In this document: in pieces, positions 19,642-31,998 of the stretch
How positions within the stretch are numbered: the stretch's first letter is position 1
Layout of the letters: each line of letters opens with the position of its first letter
Assembly (NCBI GenBank): GCA_037693485.1
Contig: CM075350.1
Coordinates: 66,010,001-66,074,000 of the forward strand
From: Kitagawia praeruptora
Taxonomy: Eukaryota; Streptophyta; Magnoliopsida; Apiales; Apiaceae
DNA length: 64,000 bases
Reading direction: 5' to 3'
Made by a program: the position numbers and the translations under genes
The notes under the pieces: generated by a model
What the model was told of the DNA's origin: nothing
Database searches by the model: none
Seen by the model: only the letters and a program-made list of their open reading frames with translations

Positions 19642-21226
19642 TTTAATTAAAAGTTTTTCTTTTAAAAGATGAGAAAATTAATTTTAGTTTATGAAAAACA
19701 ATTAATTAGAGAATTAACCGTTAAATCCCTTTTAATTTATCAAGAACAACAAAAAGCCCTTTTTGAAAAATTAAACTACGGGATTCAAGTAACAGTTAAT
19801 GGAAGGCAAATTTCAAACCAATAATTAAATCTGCTTTAACAGTGAAATGCGTGTGTGAAATCGTGTATGAACAGATCTGTGAAGTTGTGTGTGTATATAC
19901 GTGTGTATATATCTCAAGAAAGATGAACAGTTACACAAACACACAAGAACAGTGATTAATGATAACACACATATGATAGCAGTATAAAATTGGGCATTAA
20001 TTCGTTGTCCGTATGAGATTAGTCACAAAGATCACGAATCAATGGTTGTAAGTATGAAATCGCCTGTATGTATATGGGGCGGCTGTAAAACTCAAGTAGG
20101 TAAAAGTGAAAGAAGATATCGAGTTAGATATGTATATATAGACATTAATGTGAAATGACTAAAGTATCCCTGTTAAAAAATATGAAAACTCTAAGTACAT
20201 ACAGGGAGAACTCTATCTCGAAGTCTATCTCGAAGTCTATCTCGAACTTTTTTAAGTCGAACTTCGAGATAGAGTTCGAGATAGCTGTTAACTCGAAAAA
20301 CTTGAACCATTTGACTATTAAGACCATGTAAACAGCACAAACCACCAACAGCACTAGGGAAACCTATCTCGAAATTTAAGTAGAAATTCGAGATAGACTT
20401 CGAGTTAGGAGTTAACTCGAAAAATTCCCTTAAAACCAACTGAGAGCTCTATCTCGAACATCAAGTCGAAATTCGAGTTGAGTTTCGAGATAGAGTCTAA
20501 CTCGAAATTATTAACTAACTCGAAGTTATTCTCTCAGATCATTTCAAAATATCCCCAAAAATGGAAACCTCATCTCAATTTCGAGATGGAGTTCGAGATA
20601 GACTTTATCTCGAATATTTTGAAGATAATAAAGAAATAGGCACACTGGTAACTCTAAGTCGAACTCTAAGTCGAATTTCGAGTTGAATTTCGAGATAGAG
20701 TCTAACTCGAAATTCTTCCCAGACTTAGAATTTTCAAAACTTCCCTCTGGAAGCTCAAATCGAAATTCAACTAGAATTTCAAGATGAGTTTCGAGATAGT
20801 GACTAACTCGAAATTTTGAAGATACTTAGAATAATTTGACAATTTTTCTTTGAAAAACTCAACAATTAATTTTGTCAAATTAATATAAATATCAATTCAA
20901 GGATTTTAATATATGACATAATTAAAACATTCCTTGATAATTCTAAGGCCTCTAATTACATGAAAAACACAGGTAAATTCATCTAAAAATCATGCAATAT
21001 TTAGAATATTATGAATTTAACTCCCCCTATGATCATGCAATCTAACAAGCATAAATTCAAAGATTTGTGCTATAAAAGACACTTAAAACACACTGAATTC
21101 ATGCAAAATCACACTATATGCACCCTATAATAATCATTAATTAGGCATTTTAAAGTCTAAACACATAATGATCAAATAGCTTGCATATACACACATAACC
21201 ATGGATTTTACAGATAGAAGGCTTTA
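19642..21226 (-). other. Spacer between pol and extra ORF of element C, with a TCGAA/TTCGA repeat array
   Basis: AT-rich and without a coding ORF. From about 20,195 to 20,820 it holds about six irregular 80-110 bp units built from CTATCTCGAA, AAGTCGAA, TTCGAGATAG and TTAACTCGAA, arranged so that arms are complementary to each other. Short ORFs at 20,145-20,439 read only these repeats. The spacer would be removed or bypassed to express the extra ORF. Confidence 0.75.
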
Positions 21227-24200
21227 CTAACTTGTGTTAAGCATTCCCAATTCACCAACCAACCTATTGAATGTTACTTCATCAAGAGGTTTAGTGAATA
21301 TATCTGCAATTTGTTGCATTGTGGGCGCAAAATGTAGCTCCACAGTCCCCTGCTCGACATGTTCTCTTATGAAGTGATACCTGATGTCGATGTGCTTGGT
21401 TCTTGAGTGATCTACAGGATTGTTGGTTATGGCAATGGCACTTGTGTTGTCACACATAATTGGAATTTTCTTGTGCTCCATGCCATAATCCTTCAATTGG
21501 TTCCTCATCCACAGTATTTGAGCTACACAGCTTCCAGCAGCAATGTACTCAGCTTCAGCAGTAGAAGTAGATACTGTATGTTGCTTTTTACTTTGCCAGG
21601 ACACCAATCTTCTGCCAAGAAATTGACAAGCACCAGATGTGCTTTTCCTATCAATCCTGCAACCTGCATAGTCTGAATCCGTATAGCCAATTAGATTAAA
21701 ACCTGTATCTCTTGGGTACCAAATTCCTAGATTTGGTGTGCCCTTGAGATACCTAAAAATTCTTTTGACGGCTATGAGATGTGATTCTCTAGGATCCGCT
21801 TGGAATCTTGCACATAAACAAGTCGCGAACATTATATCGGGTCTACTTGCAGTTAAATAGAGAAGTGAGCCAATCATACCTCGATAGCTTGTGATGTCAA
21901 CTGATTTACCTGATTTGTCTTCATTAAGCTTCGTGGCTGTTGCCATGGGAGTCTTGGCTGCTGATGCATCTTCTAGATTATACTTCTTGAGTAAATCTCT
22001 GACGTACTTGGATTGACAGATAAAGATACCATCTTTTCTCTGACTGATCTGTAATCCAAGGAAGAAAGACAGCTCTCCCATCATGCTCATCTCGTATTTG
22101 TCTTGCATTAGCTTAGCAAATTTCTCGCACAAGCGCTCATTCGATGACCCAAAGATAATATCGTCCACATAGACTTGAACAAGTATTAAATCATTCTTCA
22201 CATTCTTATAGAACAATGTTTTGTCAATTACTCCCCTAGTAAAACCACTTTCAATCAAGAATACGGATAGGGTTTCATACCAACATCTTGGGGATTGCCT
22301 GAGGCCATAGACAGATTTGAAGAAAAGATACACAAAATCTACAAGTTCTGGATCAATGAAGCCAGGCGGCTGTTCCAGATACACTTCTTCTTCTAACTCT
22401 CCGTTCAGGAAGGCACTTTTCACATCCATCTGAAAAACCTTGAATTTCTTATGTGCTGCAAATGCCAAAAACATCCTGACTGCCTCAAGTCTTGCAACTG
22501 GTGCATAGGTCTCATCATAATCAATTCCTTCTCGCTGAGAATAACCTTTTGCAACCAAACGAGCCTTGTTTCGTGTTACAAGTCCGTTTTCATCCATTTT
22601 ATTTCTGAATACCCACCTAGCTCCAATTACTGATTTGTTCTTTGGTCGGGGTACCAGTTTCCAAACTTTCTGCCTTTCAAACTGATTGAGTTCCTCTTGC
22701 ATTGCAATCACCCAATCAGCATCACCAAGAGCTTCTTCTATTTCTTTAGGTTCAAGCTTGGATAAGAACCCAGAATATAAGCAAATATTAGCCAGGTCAG
22801 CTCTTGCATTTCTTCTAGTAGACACACCAGCATCTGGATCACCAATAATTAATTCAAACGGATGGTCTCTATTCCATACCCGTTCTCTTGGAAATTGTCT
22901 TGATGATTCAGCGTGACTTTCTGAGTTGTGGTGCTGACTACTTTGATTACTTTCACTAACTCCCCCTGAGTTAGTGCCAGCTCCTACAGAACTAGAGTCA
23001 ACTCGACTCGAGCCTTGAACAGTAGTCCTTGAGCTGCTATTTACTCCCCCTGAGTTGTTGCCGGTTCGTATTGAAGATGTCTCTCCTGATCTTGTAGAAT
23101 TAGCTTGTTCACTAGACTCAGGTTCTTCACGTACACTTGGAACATTTAATGGGACAACCAACTCAGGTTCATCTTCAAGTTCTTCTAAGTCTAGATTCTG
23201 AAATTTTAGGGACTCAGGTTCACTAGAATCTCTTGAAATTGATGAGAGTTTGGTATCGTCGAATCTGACGTTGTAGCTTTCAGTCACTTTTCGATCATTT
23301 ACTAAGAACACCCTATAAGCTGCTACCACATCTGTGGAGTAACCAACAAAGATTCCTTCACGAGCTTTTGCTGCAAACTTGCCTAGATTTTCATCATCTA
23401 TAAGTACATAGCATTTTGCTCCGAAGACATGAAAGTATTTGATTGTTGGTCTTCTTCCGTTCATTAGCTCACATGGTGTCTTTTCTTTATCTTTTATAAT
23501 CAAGGATCGATTTTGAGTGTAACACACGGTACTCACTGCTTCTGCCCAGAAGTACAGAGGAAGTTTCGAATCACACAACAAAGTTCTTGCTGCTTCAACC
23601 AATGTTCTATTCTTCCTTTCAACTACTCCATTTTGTTGTGGAGTTCTCGGGGCTGAGTACTGACGACGTATTCCCTTAGATACACAGAAGTCATTTAGCA
23701 CTGCGTTTTTGAATTCAGTGCCATTGTCTGATCTAATCGTCTTTACAGTAAGTGTTGAAACATTCTCAATTTGAGTGATTTGATCAATGATTAAGAAAGG
23801 TACTTCGTCTTTCGTCATTGCGAACAATACCCATGTATACTTTGAAAAGTCATCCACGATTACCAATGCATATCTTTTCCTAGACAAAGATAGGACATTT
23901 ACTGGGCCGAACAAATCCATATGAAGAAGTTGCAGAGGCTCAGTAATACTAGAAATTTCTTTGCTTTTATGCGATGCTCGTTTCGACTTTCCCATTTCAC
24001 AAGCTTCACAGAGTCCTTTCGGAGCGAACTCCATTTGAGGTAGATCTCTCACCAATTCTCGCCTCGCGAGAGCATTCATCGTTTTGAAGTTTAAGTGAGA
24101 TAACTTTTTGTGCCATAACCAGCTTTCATCATCCGAAGCTTTGCTGTAAAAACAGGTGACTTCATTCTGATTTGCTGAATCCATGTCTGCAACAAAAAGA

Positions 24201-24580
24201 TCTGCCTTTCGAACTCCTCTCAAAGCCAGTGAACCTTCCTTAATGTGAGTGATTGATACACCTTTCTTGTTGAAAACAATTTCGTAACCTTTGTCACAGA
24301 ATTGACTGATACTCAACAAATTGTGCTTTAATCCCTCAACATAGGAAATATCTTCAATGATGACATTGCCAGTTTTCAGTTTGCCATATCCCTTTGTCAT
24401 ACCTATGCTGTCATCTCCAAAGGTAACATAAGGGCCAGCTTTCATAACCAACTCTGTAAGCAGGGACTTGTTTCCAGTCATATGCCTCGATGCTCCACTA
24501 TCTAGCACCCATATAACTTTATTTCTCTTTTGCTTAATGCCCTGCAATGACAGATTGATTAGACTTTCTTCGGAACCCAA
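21227..24580 (-). CDS. Element C pol polyprotein (protease, integrase, RT, RNase H)
   Basis: 1,117 open codons. Protease [13 protein letters not shown] is at about residues 24-36, the GAG-pre-integrase zinc region ([18 protein letters not shown]) at about 155-200, and the integrase core ([30 protein letters not shown]) at about 215-325. RT carries [25 protein letters not shown] and YVDDIIFGS (about 640-810). RNase H carries [18 protein letters not shown] and CDNTSAI, ending at DIFTKPL. All catalytic motifs look intact. The frame differs from gag and overlaps its end by about 20 bp, so a frameshift or re-initiation is needed. Confidence 0.93.
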   Translation of the reverse strand: MGSEESLINLSLQGIKQKRNKVIWVLDSGASRHMTGNKSLLTELVMKAGPYVTFGDDSIGMTKGYGKLKTGNVIIEDISYVEGLKHNLLSISQFCDKGYEIVFNKKGVSITHIKEGSLALRGVRKADLFVADMDSANQNEVTCFYSKASDDESWLWHKKLSHLNFKTMNALARRELVRDLPQMEFAPKGLCEACEMGKSKRASHKSKEISSITEPLQLLHMDLFGPVNVLSLSRKRYALVIVDDFSKYTWVLFAMTKDEVPFLIIDQITQIENVSTLTVKTIRSDNGTEFKNAVLNDFCVSKGIRRQYSAPRTPQQNGVVERKNRTLVEAARTLLCDSKLPLYFWAEAVSTVCYTQNRSLIIKDKEKTPCELMNGRRPTIKYFHVFGAKCYVLIDDENLGKFAAKAREGIFVGYSTDVVAAYRVFLVNDRKVTESYNVRFDDTKLSSISRDSSEPESLKFQNLDLEELEDEPELVVPLNVPSVREEPESSEQANSTRSGETSSIRTGNNSGGVNSSSRTTVQGSSRVDSSSVGAGTNSGGVSESNQSSQHHNSESHAESSRQFPRERVWNRDHPFELIIGDPDAGVSTRRNARADLANICLYSGFLSKLEPKEIEEALGDADWVIAMQEELNQFERQKVWKLVPRPKNKSVIGARWVFRNKMDENGLVTRNKARLVAKGYSQREGIDYDETYAPVARLEAVRMFLAFAAHKKFKVFQMDVKSAFLNGELEEEVYLEQPPGFIDPELVDFVYLFFKSVYGLRQSPRCWYETLSVFLIESGFTRGVIDKTLFYKNVKNDLILVQVYVDDIIFGSSNERLCEKFAKLMQDKYEMSMMGELSFFLGLQISQRKDGIFICQSKYVRDLLKKYNLEDASAAKTPMATATKLNEDKSGKSVDITSYRGMIGSLLYLTASRPDIMFATCLCARFQADPRESHLIAVKRIFRYLKGTPNLGIWYPRDTGFNLIGYTDSDYAGCRIDRKSTSGACQFLGRRLVSWQSKKQHTVSTSTAEAEYIAAGSCVAQILWMRNQLKDYGMEHKKIPIMCDNTSAIAITNNPVDHSRTKHIDIRYHFIREHVEQGTVELHFAPTMQQIADIFTKPLDEVTFNRLVGELGMLNTS

Positions 24581-26948
24581 CTTTGATTGGGCCCGGCTTT
24601 TCGATAAGATTTAGAATCAACAGATTTAACAACAGGAGATGCACTTTTCTTAACATTACTAGAGCTCTCGACTTCCTCCTTTCCTTTCTCAGACTTGACA
24701 TGTTTGTCAGTCCTAGGAGAAGGTTTGTCACTCCTAACTTTAGGAGGACTGACAGTCTTGGCTCTCACATGCTTTTTCTTGATGTTTGAACTAGCAGCAG
24801 TATTTAAGCATGACTGGCTAGATGCATTCATTAAATTCACAAAAGTTTGCATGACATTAAAAGTGCATGGCATACAATTAGGTTGACCACACTGTGCATG
24901 ATTCTGATGCAGATTATTCATTGTATGTGTGACAGGCATGGCATGTGCAGCAGGAACATTTATGTTAGCTTTACATGCATAAGAAAGATGTTCAGTAGAT
25001 TTGCAGTGATAACATGCTTTCTTTATTCGTTCAGCCTTAACCTCTTTTATGCCTTTCTTTCCTTGTTGTTTAACAGCCTTAGCTCCTATTCCTAGTCTAG
25101 ATTCATCACTAGGGAAATTTATTTTAACTTGTTTAATAGGAGTTATAGGTTGTGCTTTCTGGCGATCTTCCATCTCAATCTCATATCTAGCTATCAATTC
25201 AGTCTCTTCTTCTTCTATTCTAGGAACAAGGTGTTTGTAGATGGGTTTGACAGAAGGTTTAAAAATGCTAGGAATATCATTTTTAAGGTCACTGGAAGTA
25301 GTGTCGATGGGTCTCTTCCCTTCTTTCTTAGAAAGTTTAGAATAATCAAGTCCTACACCTACTCCAGTTATCTTCTTAAATACGTCATTATCTACATACA
25401 CTTTACTAGCAGCTAGTTTGTAAGCTTCACATTTAGTTTCTAACTCAGCTAGTTTGTTCCTCAAACATGATTCTATTTCTTCCTTAAGGACGAGCTTGTG
25501 TTCCAAAGATTTAATAAAATCTCTTAGAGAAGTATCTACAGTGCAAGCAGCCTCTAACTCTTCCACTTTTGCCTCAAGCATTCTGCTTTTGGCGACAAGT
25601 GTTTTCTGTTCCTTTTGAGAAGTGTCTAGGCTTTTGCACAACATGTAGATCTCTTCGCTAAGAGCTCCGTTCTGTTCCTTATAATCATCAATAGACATTT
25701 CTACTTTAAGGGTTAGAACTGGTACCACTGGTTCCTCTGATGTCTCAGCCATGAGCGCAAAGTTTGCTACATGAGTAACATCTTCGTCATCTGAATCATC
25801 CCAAGCTCTTCCTTCTGTTACTAATAAAGCTCTTTTTCCATGTCTTTCCTTCACCAGCGATTCATACTTACTTTTGAGGGCTTCAAATGTCTCTTTAGGA
25901 TAAGTCTGTTTAGGCTTTTTGCAGTCCGAGGCAAAGTGTCCAGGTTCTCCACAGTTATAGCATTTGAACTTCATTTTGAAATCCAAAGGAGATTTGTAGC
26001 TGGTACTCTTGCCTTTGCTTTTGTAGCCTGACGAACTACCACCACCCTTAGCAGCCCGATAATAAGATGAAGAATTTCTCTGTGGTCGGTTGCTCTTTCT
26101 GAATCTCATGTTGCTGAACTTCCTTGCCATGTATGCCACGACACTATCGTCCATGTTGTCCAGCTCTTCTTGGGTGAAGTAGTCATCATCACTGTTAGAT
26201 GCGCACTCGTCATCATTATCAACTTGATGTGGTGCAGGTGATGATTTAGGCTTTGCTGCAACCATTGCCTTCTTTGACTCTTCCTCATCAGCAACTAATC
26301 CTGATGCAGTTTCTTTTCCTTTTGAATCAATGTCCCATGCTTGATCTTGAAGTGTTTCCAGCTCATAGGTCTTTAGAATTCCATAATATTCTTCCAGAGA
26401 AGTTGTATGCAAATCTCTGGTTTCTCTGATTGCGTAGACCCTATGTTCAATGCTCTTTGGCTGGTTCCTCAGATATCTCGTATTGGTTTCAACCATGGGG
26501 AGAGTAACACCTCTCAGATTCAAATCCAATACCAACTGACTGAATCTTAGATAGACGTCTGTTATGCTTTCTCCTTTTCGTATTCTAAAGGTGTCATACT
26601 CCATCTTGAGTATAAGTGTCTTGTTGCTTCTAACCTCTGCAGATCCTTCCATGACAACTTCTATCTTGTCCCAAATCTTCTTTGTTGTATTCAAACCTTT
26701 GACTATGTTGAACATTTCATGATCGAGAGATTCCATCAAGGTTTGTCTTACAGAAGTATCATAAGCTATTTGCTCCTTGTCAGCATCCGTAAAGTCCGCT
26801 GCCTTTTTAGGCTCAGACCGAGCAGGTATAACCTCCTCTCCTTCCGTACGCTCAGGAATAGCTTTCATTGGAACGAATTTACCCTTTTCAAGGACTTCCA
26901 GATACTCAGGGTTAACATTGGGATCTTGAAAGAATTTTTAGGAGCCAT
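24559..26948 (-). CDS. Element C gag (open from ATG 26,868; probable original start at 26,948 is out of frame by one base)
   Basis: 769 codons from ATG 26,868. Copia gag (UBN2-type) N-terminal domain with [10 protein letters not shown] and [20 protein letters not shown] zinc knuckle ([14 protein letters not shown]) lies at about residue 300 and a second Cys/His cluster ([14 protein letters not shown]) at about 620. A coiled-coil stretch lies between them (about 390-480). It ends [11 protein letters not shown], the junction signature before pol. An ATG at 26,948 begins a plausible N-terminal extension (MAPK...) that joins the gag frame only if one base is missing from the A5 run near 26,935-26,940; whether the copy is broken or starts at the internal ATG is open. 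Confidence 0.85.
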
Positions 26949-27670
26949 TTCAAATCTTGTCACTAAAAATTTCTAAGTACCCAAGACTAGGCTATGTAGA
27001 ATATCTATGTAGAACTTCTGCCAAGTCGAAATTTCTCTAAGTAGAAATTTTGCTCAAGTCGAAATTTCTCTAAGTAGAAATTGTCCAAGTCGAAATTCAC
27101 CAAGTAGAAATTGTCCAAGTCGAAATTCTATGTAGAAAATCTCAAGTAGAAATTCTATGTAGAACTTTTGCCTTAGAATAAATTTTCTGCAGATTACTTT
27201 TAATATTGAATAAACAATATTATCACTTTAACACTCTTTTTGACTTTTGATTACTTTACACGCCGAAAGTGACTAACCCACTTGCAAAGCACTGAGTACA
27301 CTTTCTTTTGCTTTCGGCCAAGGAATAATAATCAAATCAAAAGTACAAAAACACCTTTTTGACTATCTTATTTGTTTGAAAAAGGAGATCAAAAAGTTGC
27401 TGGGTTATCTTCTTTGATAAGAACAGATGATGAACACTCAAGAACACCAAATATCAATGAACCCAGATTAATTCACAAAAATTAATTAAAATACACCCAA
27501 GCCAAATAATCACACCTGGAGTATTTAAATAATTTTTTTTCTCGGATGAGTTTTCACTGGAAACGAATTAAAGCACACTTTTCAAAAAAATGAAAAGTAG
27601 ATCTAGAAAATGAAAACTCACGATTCTTCTACCAAACACAAGGATCTATGTTTTGTATGTTAAACATCCG
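26949..27670 (-). other. 5' leader of element C: motif cluster and hairpin
   Basis: From about 26,985 to 27,175 are six or so units of AAGTCGAAATT / AAGTAGAAATT, variants of the motif found in the LTR and in the pol-to-ORF spacer. At about 27,232-27,360 an inverted pair (TTTGACTTTTGATTA with TAATCAAATCAAAAG, and CCGAAAG with CTTTCGG) could fold as a stem in the genomic RNA. No coding ORF. Confidence 0.65.
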
Positions 27671-27682
27671 CTCTGATACCAA
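27671..27682 (-). other. Primer-binding site of element C (initiator Met-tRNA type)
   Basis: The minus strand reads TGGTATCAGAGC two bases inside the 5' LTR edge. Confidence 0.93.
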
Positions 27683-27684
27683 TT

Positions 27685-28740
27685 GTTAGGTCCAAATGTG
27701 TTGTAGAGGGGGGGTGAATATAACTTTTCGATTATGAGAAGCAATAAATACGATGCAATAAATGAACACACAGATTCAAGGAATATATTTCTTTATATAT
27801 AACTTGAAAAGGTTGCTACAACATTCATTACAAAGTATAACAGAAGTTCAGAGAGAAGTGAATGATTCTAAGCTCTGTGAATATACTCTCTCTCTTTCTC
27901 TTGTGTTTTTCTCAATATTGCTCACTAACTAAAAACATTACACAAGTGCTTCTATTTATACTACATGTAATCTATGTCCTGTAGTCTTCAAAGACTAAGA
28001 TGTACGTGGCCCAATGATGTCCACATAAATCTTGCCTTATCTTGAAAGCTTGGAAATCTGCCAATCAGAAGATGCCATGTGTCATGTTGAAGCTGCACTC
28101 TAAGTAGAACTTCTACTTGAGAATTTCTACTTAGCCATCTCGAAATTTCTAAGTCGAACTTCTACTTAGAAATATTCTACTTGGCCATCCAGAACATTTA
28201 GTACTTAGAAAATATTCTGGTCTTCAACTTGAAACTTCAATGCACATCTTGAGCTTGTGATATCTTCATATCTTCTTTATTCTTCAGCAAGCTCTTGAAC
28301 ATGGGTCTTTATTACTGACATAAACTTGCTATCAATGTCCTGACACTTGATGCACTGGTCTGGTTCATAAGTGACTAGTCTTGATAGTGTTTCTGTTTCT
28401 TGAATAAATTACCATATTCACTTAGTAACTTGGCTTTCCAATATTTGCTTTCCTTCTTGTTCACTTGAAATCAATTGGTCTTGTTGATACTGATAGTTAT
28501 GATCTTGAATCTCGAATTCTCAAATCACTGAGGCCTGAACAACTTTGACTTGAACTTCTCTCAATGATTTCTTCTTGGCTTGATCATAGTTAACATGTTC
28601 AATTGTATCAATTACCTTGTCTTCATTTAGCGTTGATTTCTTGTGACTTCTTGTTCTTGATTGTCTTCTGGTTAAGTATCTTTTCTTTTAATTGAGTTAC
28701 ATCAGTTATAGTGTTACAAGTTAATACACTCTGCCTTTCA
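27685..28740 (-). repeat. 5' LTR of copia element C
   Basis: Matches 14,245-15,301. On the minus strand a TATA box (TATAAATAG, plus 27,952-27,960) is followed by a likely transcription start toward gag. It carries TCGAAATTTC/CTACTTAGAAAT motif variants at about 28,100-28,180. Confidence 0.95.
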
Positions 28741-28805
28741 GTTTTACAAAGGACCCGCACCTTAAAAGTTAAGTACATACGAAACAGGTTTAAAAGACTG
28801 AAATC

Positions 28806-29782
28806 CTAAGGCGCGTCCTTAGGGGGAGAAGAAGAGATAACCTTGGAGGGTGAAGGAGGTGCATCCTGAGCTACATTTGTAGGAGAGCCTTGAGTAGGAA
28901 TAGCTGTAGGAGGGGGTTGAACGTTGTCAGTAGAGGGCGCGCCCTCAGAAGCTTCCTCTAATCCTAACTCTACTCTTTTCGCCTTAATGTCTAAGGCTCT
29001 GTCAACTTTGAACTTTGCTATGTCCTCAGCAGCAGCAGGTCCAAATTTTTCCCAGTTATAGTCAGGGTCGTTGGCTAGAAAACCAAGAAGATAGAAGTTG
29101 AAACCTTTTTCAAAGTTTTCATCTTCAATGGCTTCTCTCTGTTCATTTAACTTGGCTTTTTCAATTTCAAGGGAACCTTGCTGAGCTCGGAGTTCCTTCA
29201 CCTCTTTCTCCAATTCGTCATTTTTGGTATTTAGAAGAGTGCGATGTTCAATGGATTCATCCAAATCATGTTTCAAATCAGCAATTCTGTCATTCTTGGC
29301 ATTTAGATCTTTCTTCCATTTATTATCATTTTCGACAATCATCCTTGAATACTTCCTATTCTCAGCTTCAAGTCTGTTGAGGTGGAGTTTTTCCTTATGA
29401 ACCCTCTGGGCACGCCCTAGAGATTGAATAAGAAGTTGAGCAGATGCCCGAATCATGGACTGAGATTCCTCATCCGCATTCATATTCTGCCAAATATCAA
29501 CCTCCTTTTCTTCAACAAGAGAAGCAGCAGCAGGGCCAATTAAGGTTTCAACATATGAGGGCGCGCCCTCATATCTTGGTTTCTTGCCCCTATTAGGGAT
29601 GGGTTCTTGAATGTCAGCACTCCTTTTCAAAGATTCTGTGGATGGAGTGATAGTGTCACTGGAGTTCTTTTTTGGCACAAGGCGCGCCCTGGAGTCGGAG
29701 GTATCCCCTTGGTCATTTTTCCTTTCTTTATCATTCTTCTTTTTGGCAGCGCCAAATCCTCGTGGAATCTTGGGGGCCATAC
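28806..29782 (-). CDS. Antisense gene, last exon with coiled coil
   Basis: About 325 codons. It starts GMAPKIPRGFGAAKKKN after the splice. Basic and Ser-rich to about residue 95, then a long heptad-rich helix (LKHDLDESIEHR, NDELEKEVKELRAQ) at about 120-220, a conserved-looking GFNFYLLGFLANDPDYNWEKF segment, and a Pro/Ser-rich tail. An in-frame ATG (29,780) could also start a shorter protein. Motif copies give SRARL, YEGAPS, SEGAPS and the C-terminal KDAP. Confidence 0.7.
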
Positions 29783-31243
29783 CTGCACAAGATAAAAGAG
29801 AGGAAAGGTTAGAACGCGCCCTGTGTAAAGAAAGCAAAGTATAAAACAGTTAAGGCGCGCCCTGATCTATGTTATCACTATTACCTTCATCAGAATCAGA
29901 ATGCTCACTATCACTAGATGAGAGTGTGGGAACAGGAATTCCTTTCTTAAACTTTTTAAATTTGCAAATATGGCCAACTTTATCAGATAAAATTCCGACC
30001 CTCTTTAAGTTTTCCTCTGTGATTAAAGATTGGAGGTTAAATTTTTCTGAGGCAACTTTCAGAACAGCTTTAGCTCGGATTGAGGCCGCGCCTTCAAGTG
30101 TTTTCTGTATTCTCTTATCTGTTGGAATTAAAAGGAATCAATAAATATTTGAAAGTTAAAAAGATAAGAAAAGTACAGGGCGCGCCCTCACTTACTAGGG
30201 TTCGTGTTGAATTGTATTCGGACTCGAGGAACGTCCCAGACATAGTAAAATGGTTCCTTCCAGAATTTTAGATGACTAATTCTTCCTTCAGAAAAACCCT
30301 TGTTGTTGTGAGGTTTGTTGATGACAAGATAATAATAGCCAATGCTAGATTGTCGAAGGCTGAAGAAATAGCTAACTTCAGGCATGGAGGGGGTTCCTAA
30401 CTCGAGGTCATGATAAAGGATGAATAAAGCTAACACCAGTTTGTAGCTGTTGGGGGATAGTTGAATAGGTGCTATGTCGTACCATCTGAGTATTTGTTGA
30501 AGGTAGGGATGTAAGGGCGCGCCCACACCAAGAGCCACCAGCTTTGGGGTTAAAACCATCCTTGGAATTTTGAAGTTTCTGCCATAATTGAAGATGTGAG
30601 GACGGTGATGAGCATGTGGGATGGCCCAAATTCCTTCTTGACCATAATATTGCATGGCCCATCCTACTTCATCACTTGTAGCCATGGAAGACATGTTTAC
30701 ACAGGCAAGTTTGCCCCGTTTCTTTCTGAGTACATTTTTCTCTTTTTCTGGTAGATCATTATACCTTCCCCAGTCGATGTCAATTTCTTCTTCAAGGACT
30801 TCCCAGTGTTCAAATGGGACAGGAGAAGGTGGTGGAGATGTTGGTTCGGAATCGGCCATGGGTGAGAGGGATGATGCCGAGGGCGCGCCCTCTGAAGAAT
30901 AAGTATCAGAAGAGTGTGTATCATTAGAAGAATTAGAATTTGGAGTGAAATCGTAGTCAGAAGGATCTGTGTATAAGGGGTTTGGAGTTTTTTCAAGGAT
31001 TGGTGTTGGAATTCTTTCAGATATTTGAGTGTCAAGGGGAATACCGTCAAAAGAGTCTCCATTAGAGAAATTCATTCTACCTTCGTTGAAATCTTTAATG
31101 AGGCGCGCCTTGTCTTCAGGAGAAATAAATGAAAAAGGGCTCCTATAAGGTTCAGGAGATAAGGGGGGTGGCAATGGAGAATGGATCCCTAAACTTTCGT
31201 TGAATTCCCTAAATGGATGAAAAGGCGGAGACGCGCCCTCCAG
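28806..31243 (-). CDS. Antisense spliced gene of element B (three joined exons, 5' end unresolved)
   Basis: Lies between pol and the 3' LTR of element B, opposite to gag-pol. Exons on the minus strand: 31,243-30,196 (acceptor TTTTGCAG before it), 30,118-29,885, and 29,782-28,806. Donors GTAAGT (30,195) and GTAATA (29,884) pair with acceptors CCAACAG and TGTGCAG. Both joins keep the frame (phase 1 each), giving at least 750 open codons from CTG 31,243 to TAG 28,806. No in-frame ATG is near the first acceptor, so an upstream exon is likely, reached from the TATA box near 31,840. The product combines a domain like Pfam 'putative gypsy-type transposon' with a coiled coil. Antisense ORFs here are known in Tat elements; the splice model is my inference. 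Element C did not disturb it. Confidence 0.75.
30196..31243 (-). CDS. Antisense gene, exon with gypsy-associated transposon-like domain
   Basis: About 349 codons. The first 130 residues are Pro/Ser/acidic low complexity with EGASPPF and EGAPS encoded by GCGCGCCC motif copies. From about 150 on is a folded region with RMVLTPKLVALGVGAPLHP, LRWYDIAPIQLSPNSYKLV and FILYHDLELG, the pattern of the plant domain called 'putative gypsy type transposon' (Transposase_28-like). The coding function is unknown; the name does not imply transposase activity. Confidence 0.75.
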
Positions 31244-31836
31244 CTGCAAAATTAAATGAAAGAAGGGACTTAGGGCGCGTCCAAGAATTAAATAAATAGA
31301 AGAATTCTTTGCAAAAATTGAGATCTAGATGTCTAAGGCGTGTTTTGGGTAAAAGGCGCGCCCTAGAATATAATGATTAACAGCATAAGGACGCACCTAA
31401 AAGATTTTCTAAGGTATTCTAGAAGTGTCATGAAGAATCAAAATTATAAGAGTACGTTCAAGGCGCGCCCTGTGTCAAAGGCGCGCCCTGGGGATTGATC
31501 AGCTATACCAATTTCTCAGAAACATATTTTGAAAGAGTTGTAACAGCAAAAATGGATCAAACAAGTATACATACATACATACATACATATATACGAAGAA
31601 CATGAAGAATATAAAAAAAACCAACGGTTGAATCGCAAAATCAGACACAATACACGGTGAAAATACAGATTGAAGGCATAAAAACATACCTTGAAAGTTC
31701 TGGAACAGGATTTGTGGAAGAGAATCGACGAAAAAACGTTGTGTTAGCCGGATTTTTGCTCGAAGAACTGGAATCGCCGGAGTAAGGTTTGTGTGTAGAG
31801 AGAGAAAGAAAAAGAGTAAAGTAAGTGAGAAGGTGG

Positions 31837-31844
31837 TATTTATA
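31837..31844 (-). promoter_or_regulatory. Candidate TATA box for the antisense gene of element B
   Basis: The minus strand reads CTCTATAAATACC, followed by a CT-rich leader (CTCTTTTTCTTTCTCTCTCT, plus 31,797-31,818) typical of plant 5' UTRs, and a possible first donor CAAG/GTATGT near 31,690. It lies 170 bp inside the 3' LTR edge and drives transcription away from the LTR, opposite to gag-pol. Confidence 0.5.
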
Positions 31845-31998
31845 GAGGTTTAGGAAAGTAGTGGAAAACAGCTGTCGGCCACTTAAGTCGTTTAGGATTC
31901 TAAGAACGCGCCCTCTGCCAAGGCGCGCCCTGATGGAGATTTGTGAAATTTTGGGCTTTTTAGAAGAAATTCCATACATCATCTCTGATTTCGTATGG

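Larger units (their letters stand above)
14245..28740 (-). mobile_element. Copia element C (SIRE-like) with large extra ORF, inserted in element B
   Basis: LTRs at 14,245-15,301 and 27,685-28,740 differ by about five substitutions and one base in a G run (about 0.5%). The flanking duplication GTTTT is perfect (14,240-14,244 and 28,741-28,745). On the minus strand the order is 5' LTR (right), PBS, leader, gag, pol (PR-INT-RT-RNase H), a 1.6-kb spacer, a 1,331-codon ORF, PPT and 3' LTR (left). Size is 14.5 kb. A long extra ORF between pol and the 3' LTR is a known feature of the SIRE/Maximus copia lineage. Pol and the extra ORF are open; gag has one apparent one-base loss just after its start codon. 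This is the youngest and best preserved member of the nest. Confidence 0.95.

Noticed and set aside
20145..20439. Short ORFs in the C spacer
   Set aside because: They translate only the TCGAA/GAGATAG repeats.
20190..20820. Direct repeats in the C spacer as a CRISPR-like array
   Set aside because: Unit length and spacing are irregular, units are mutually complementary, and the DNA is plant nuclear retrotransposon sequence.
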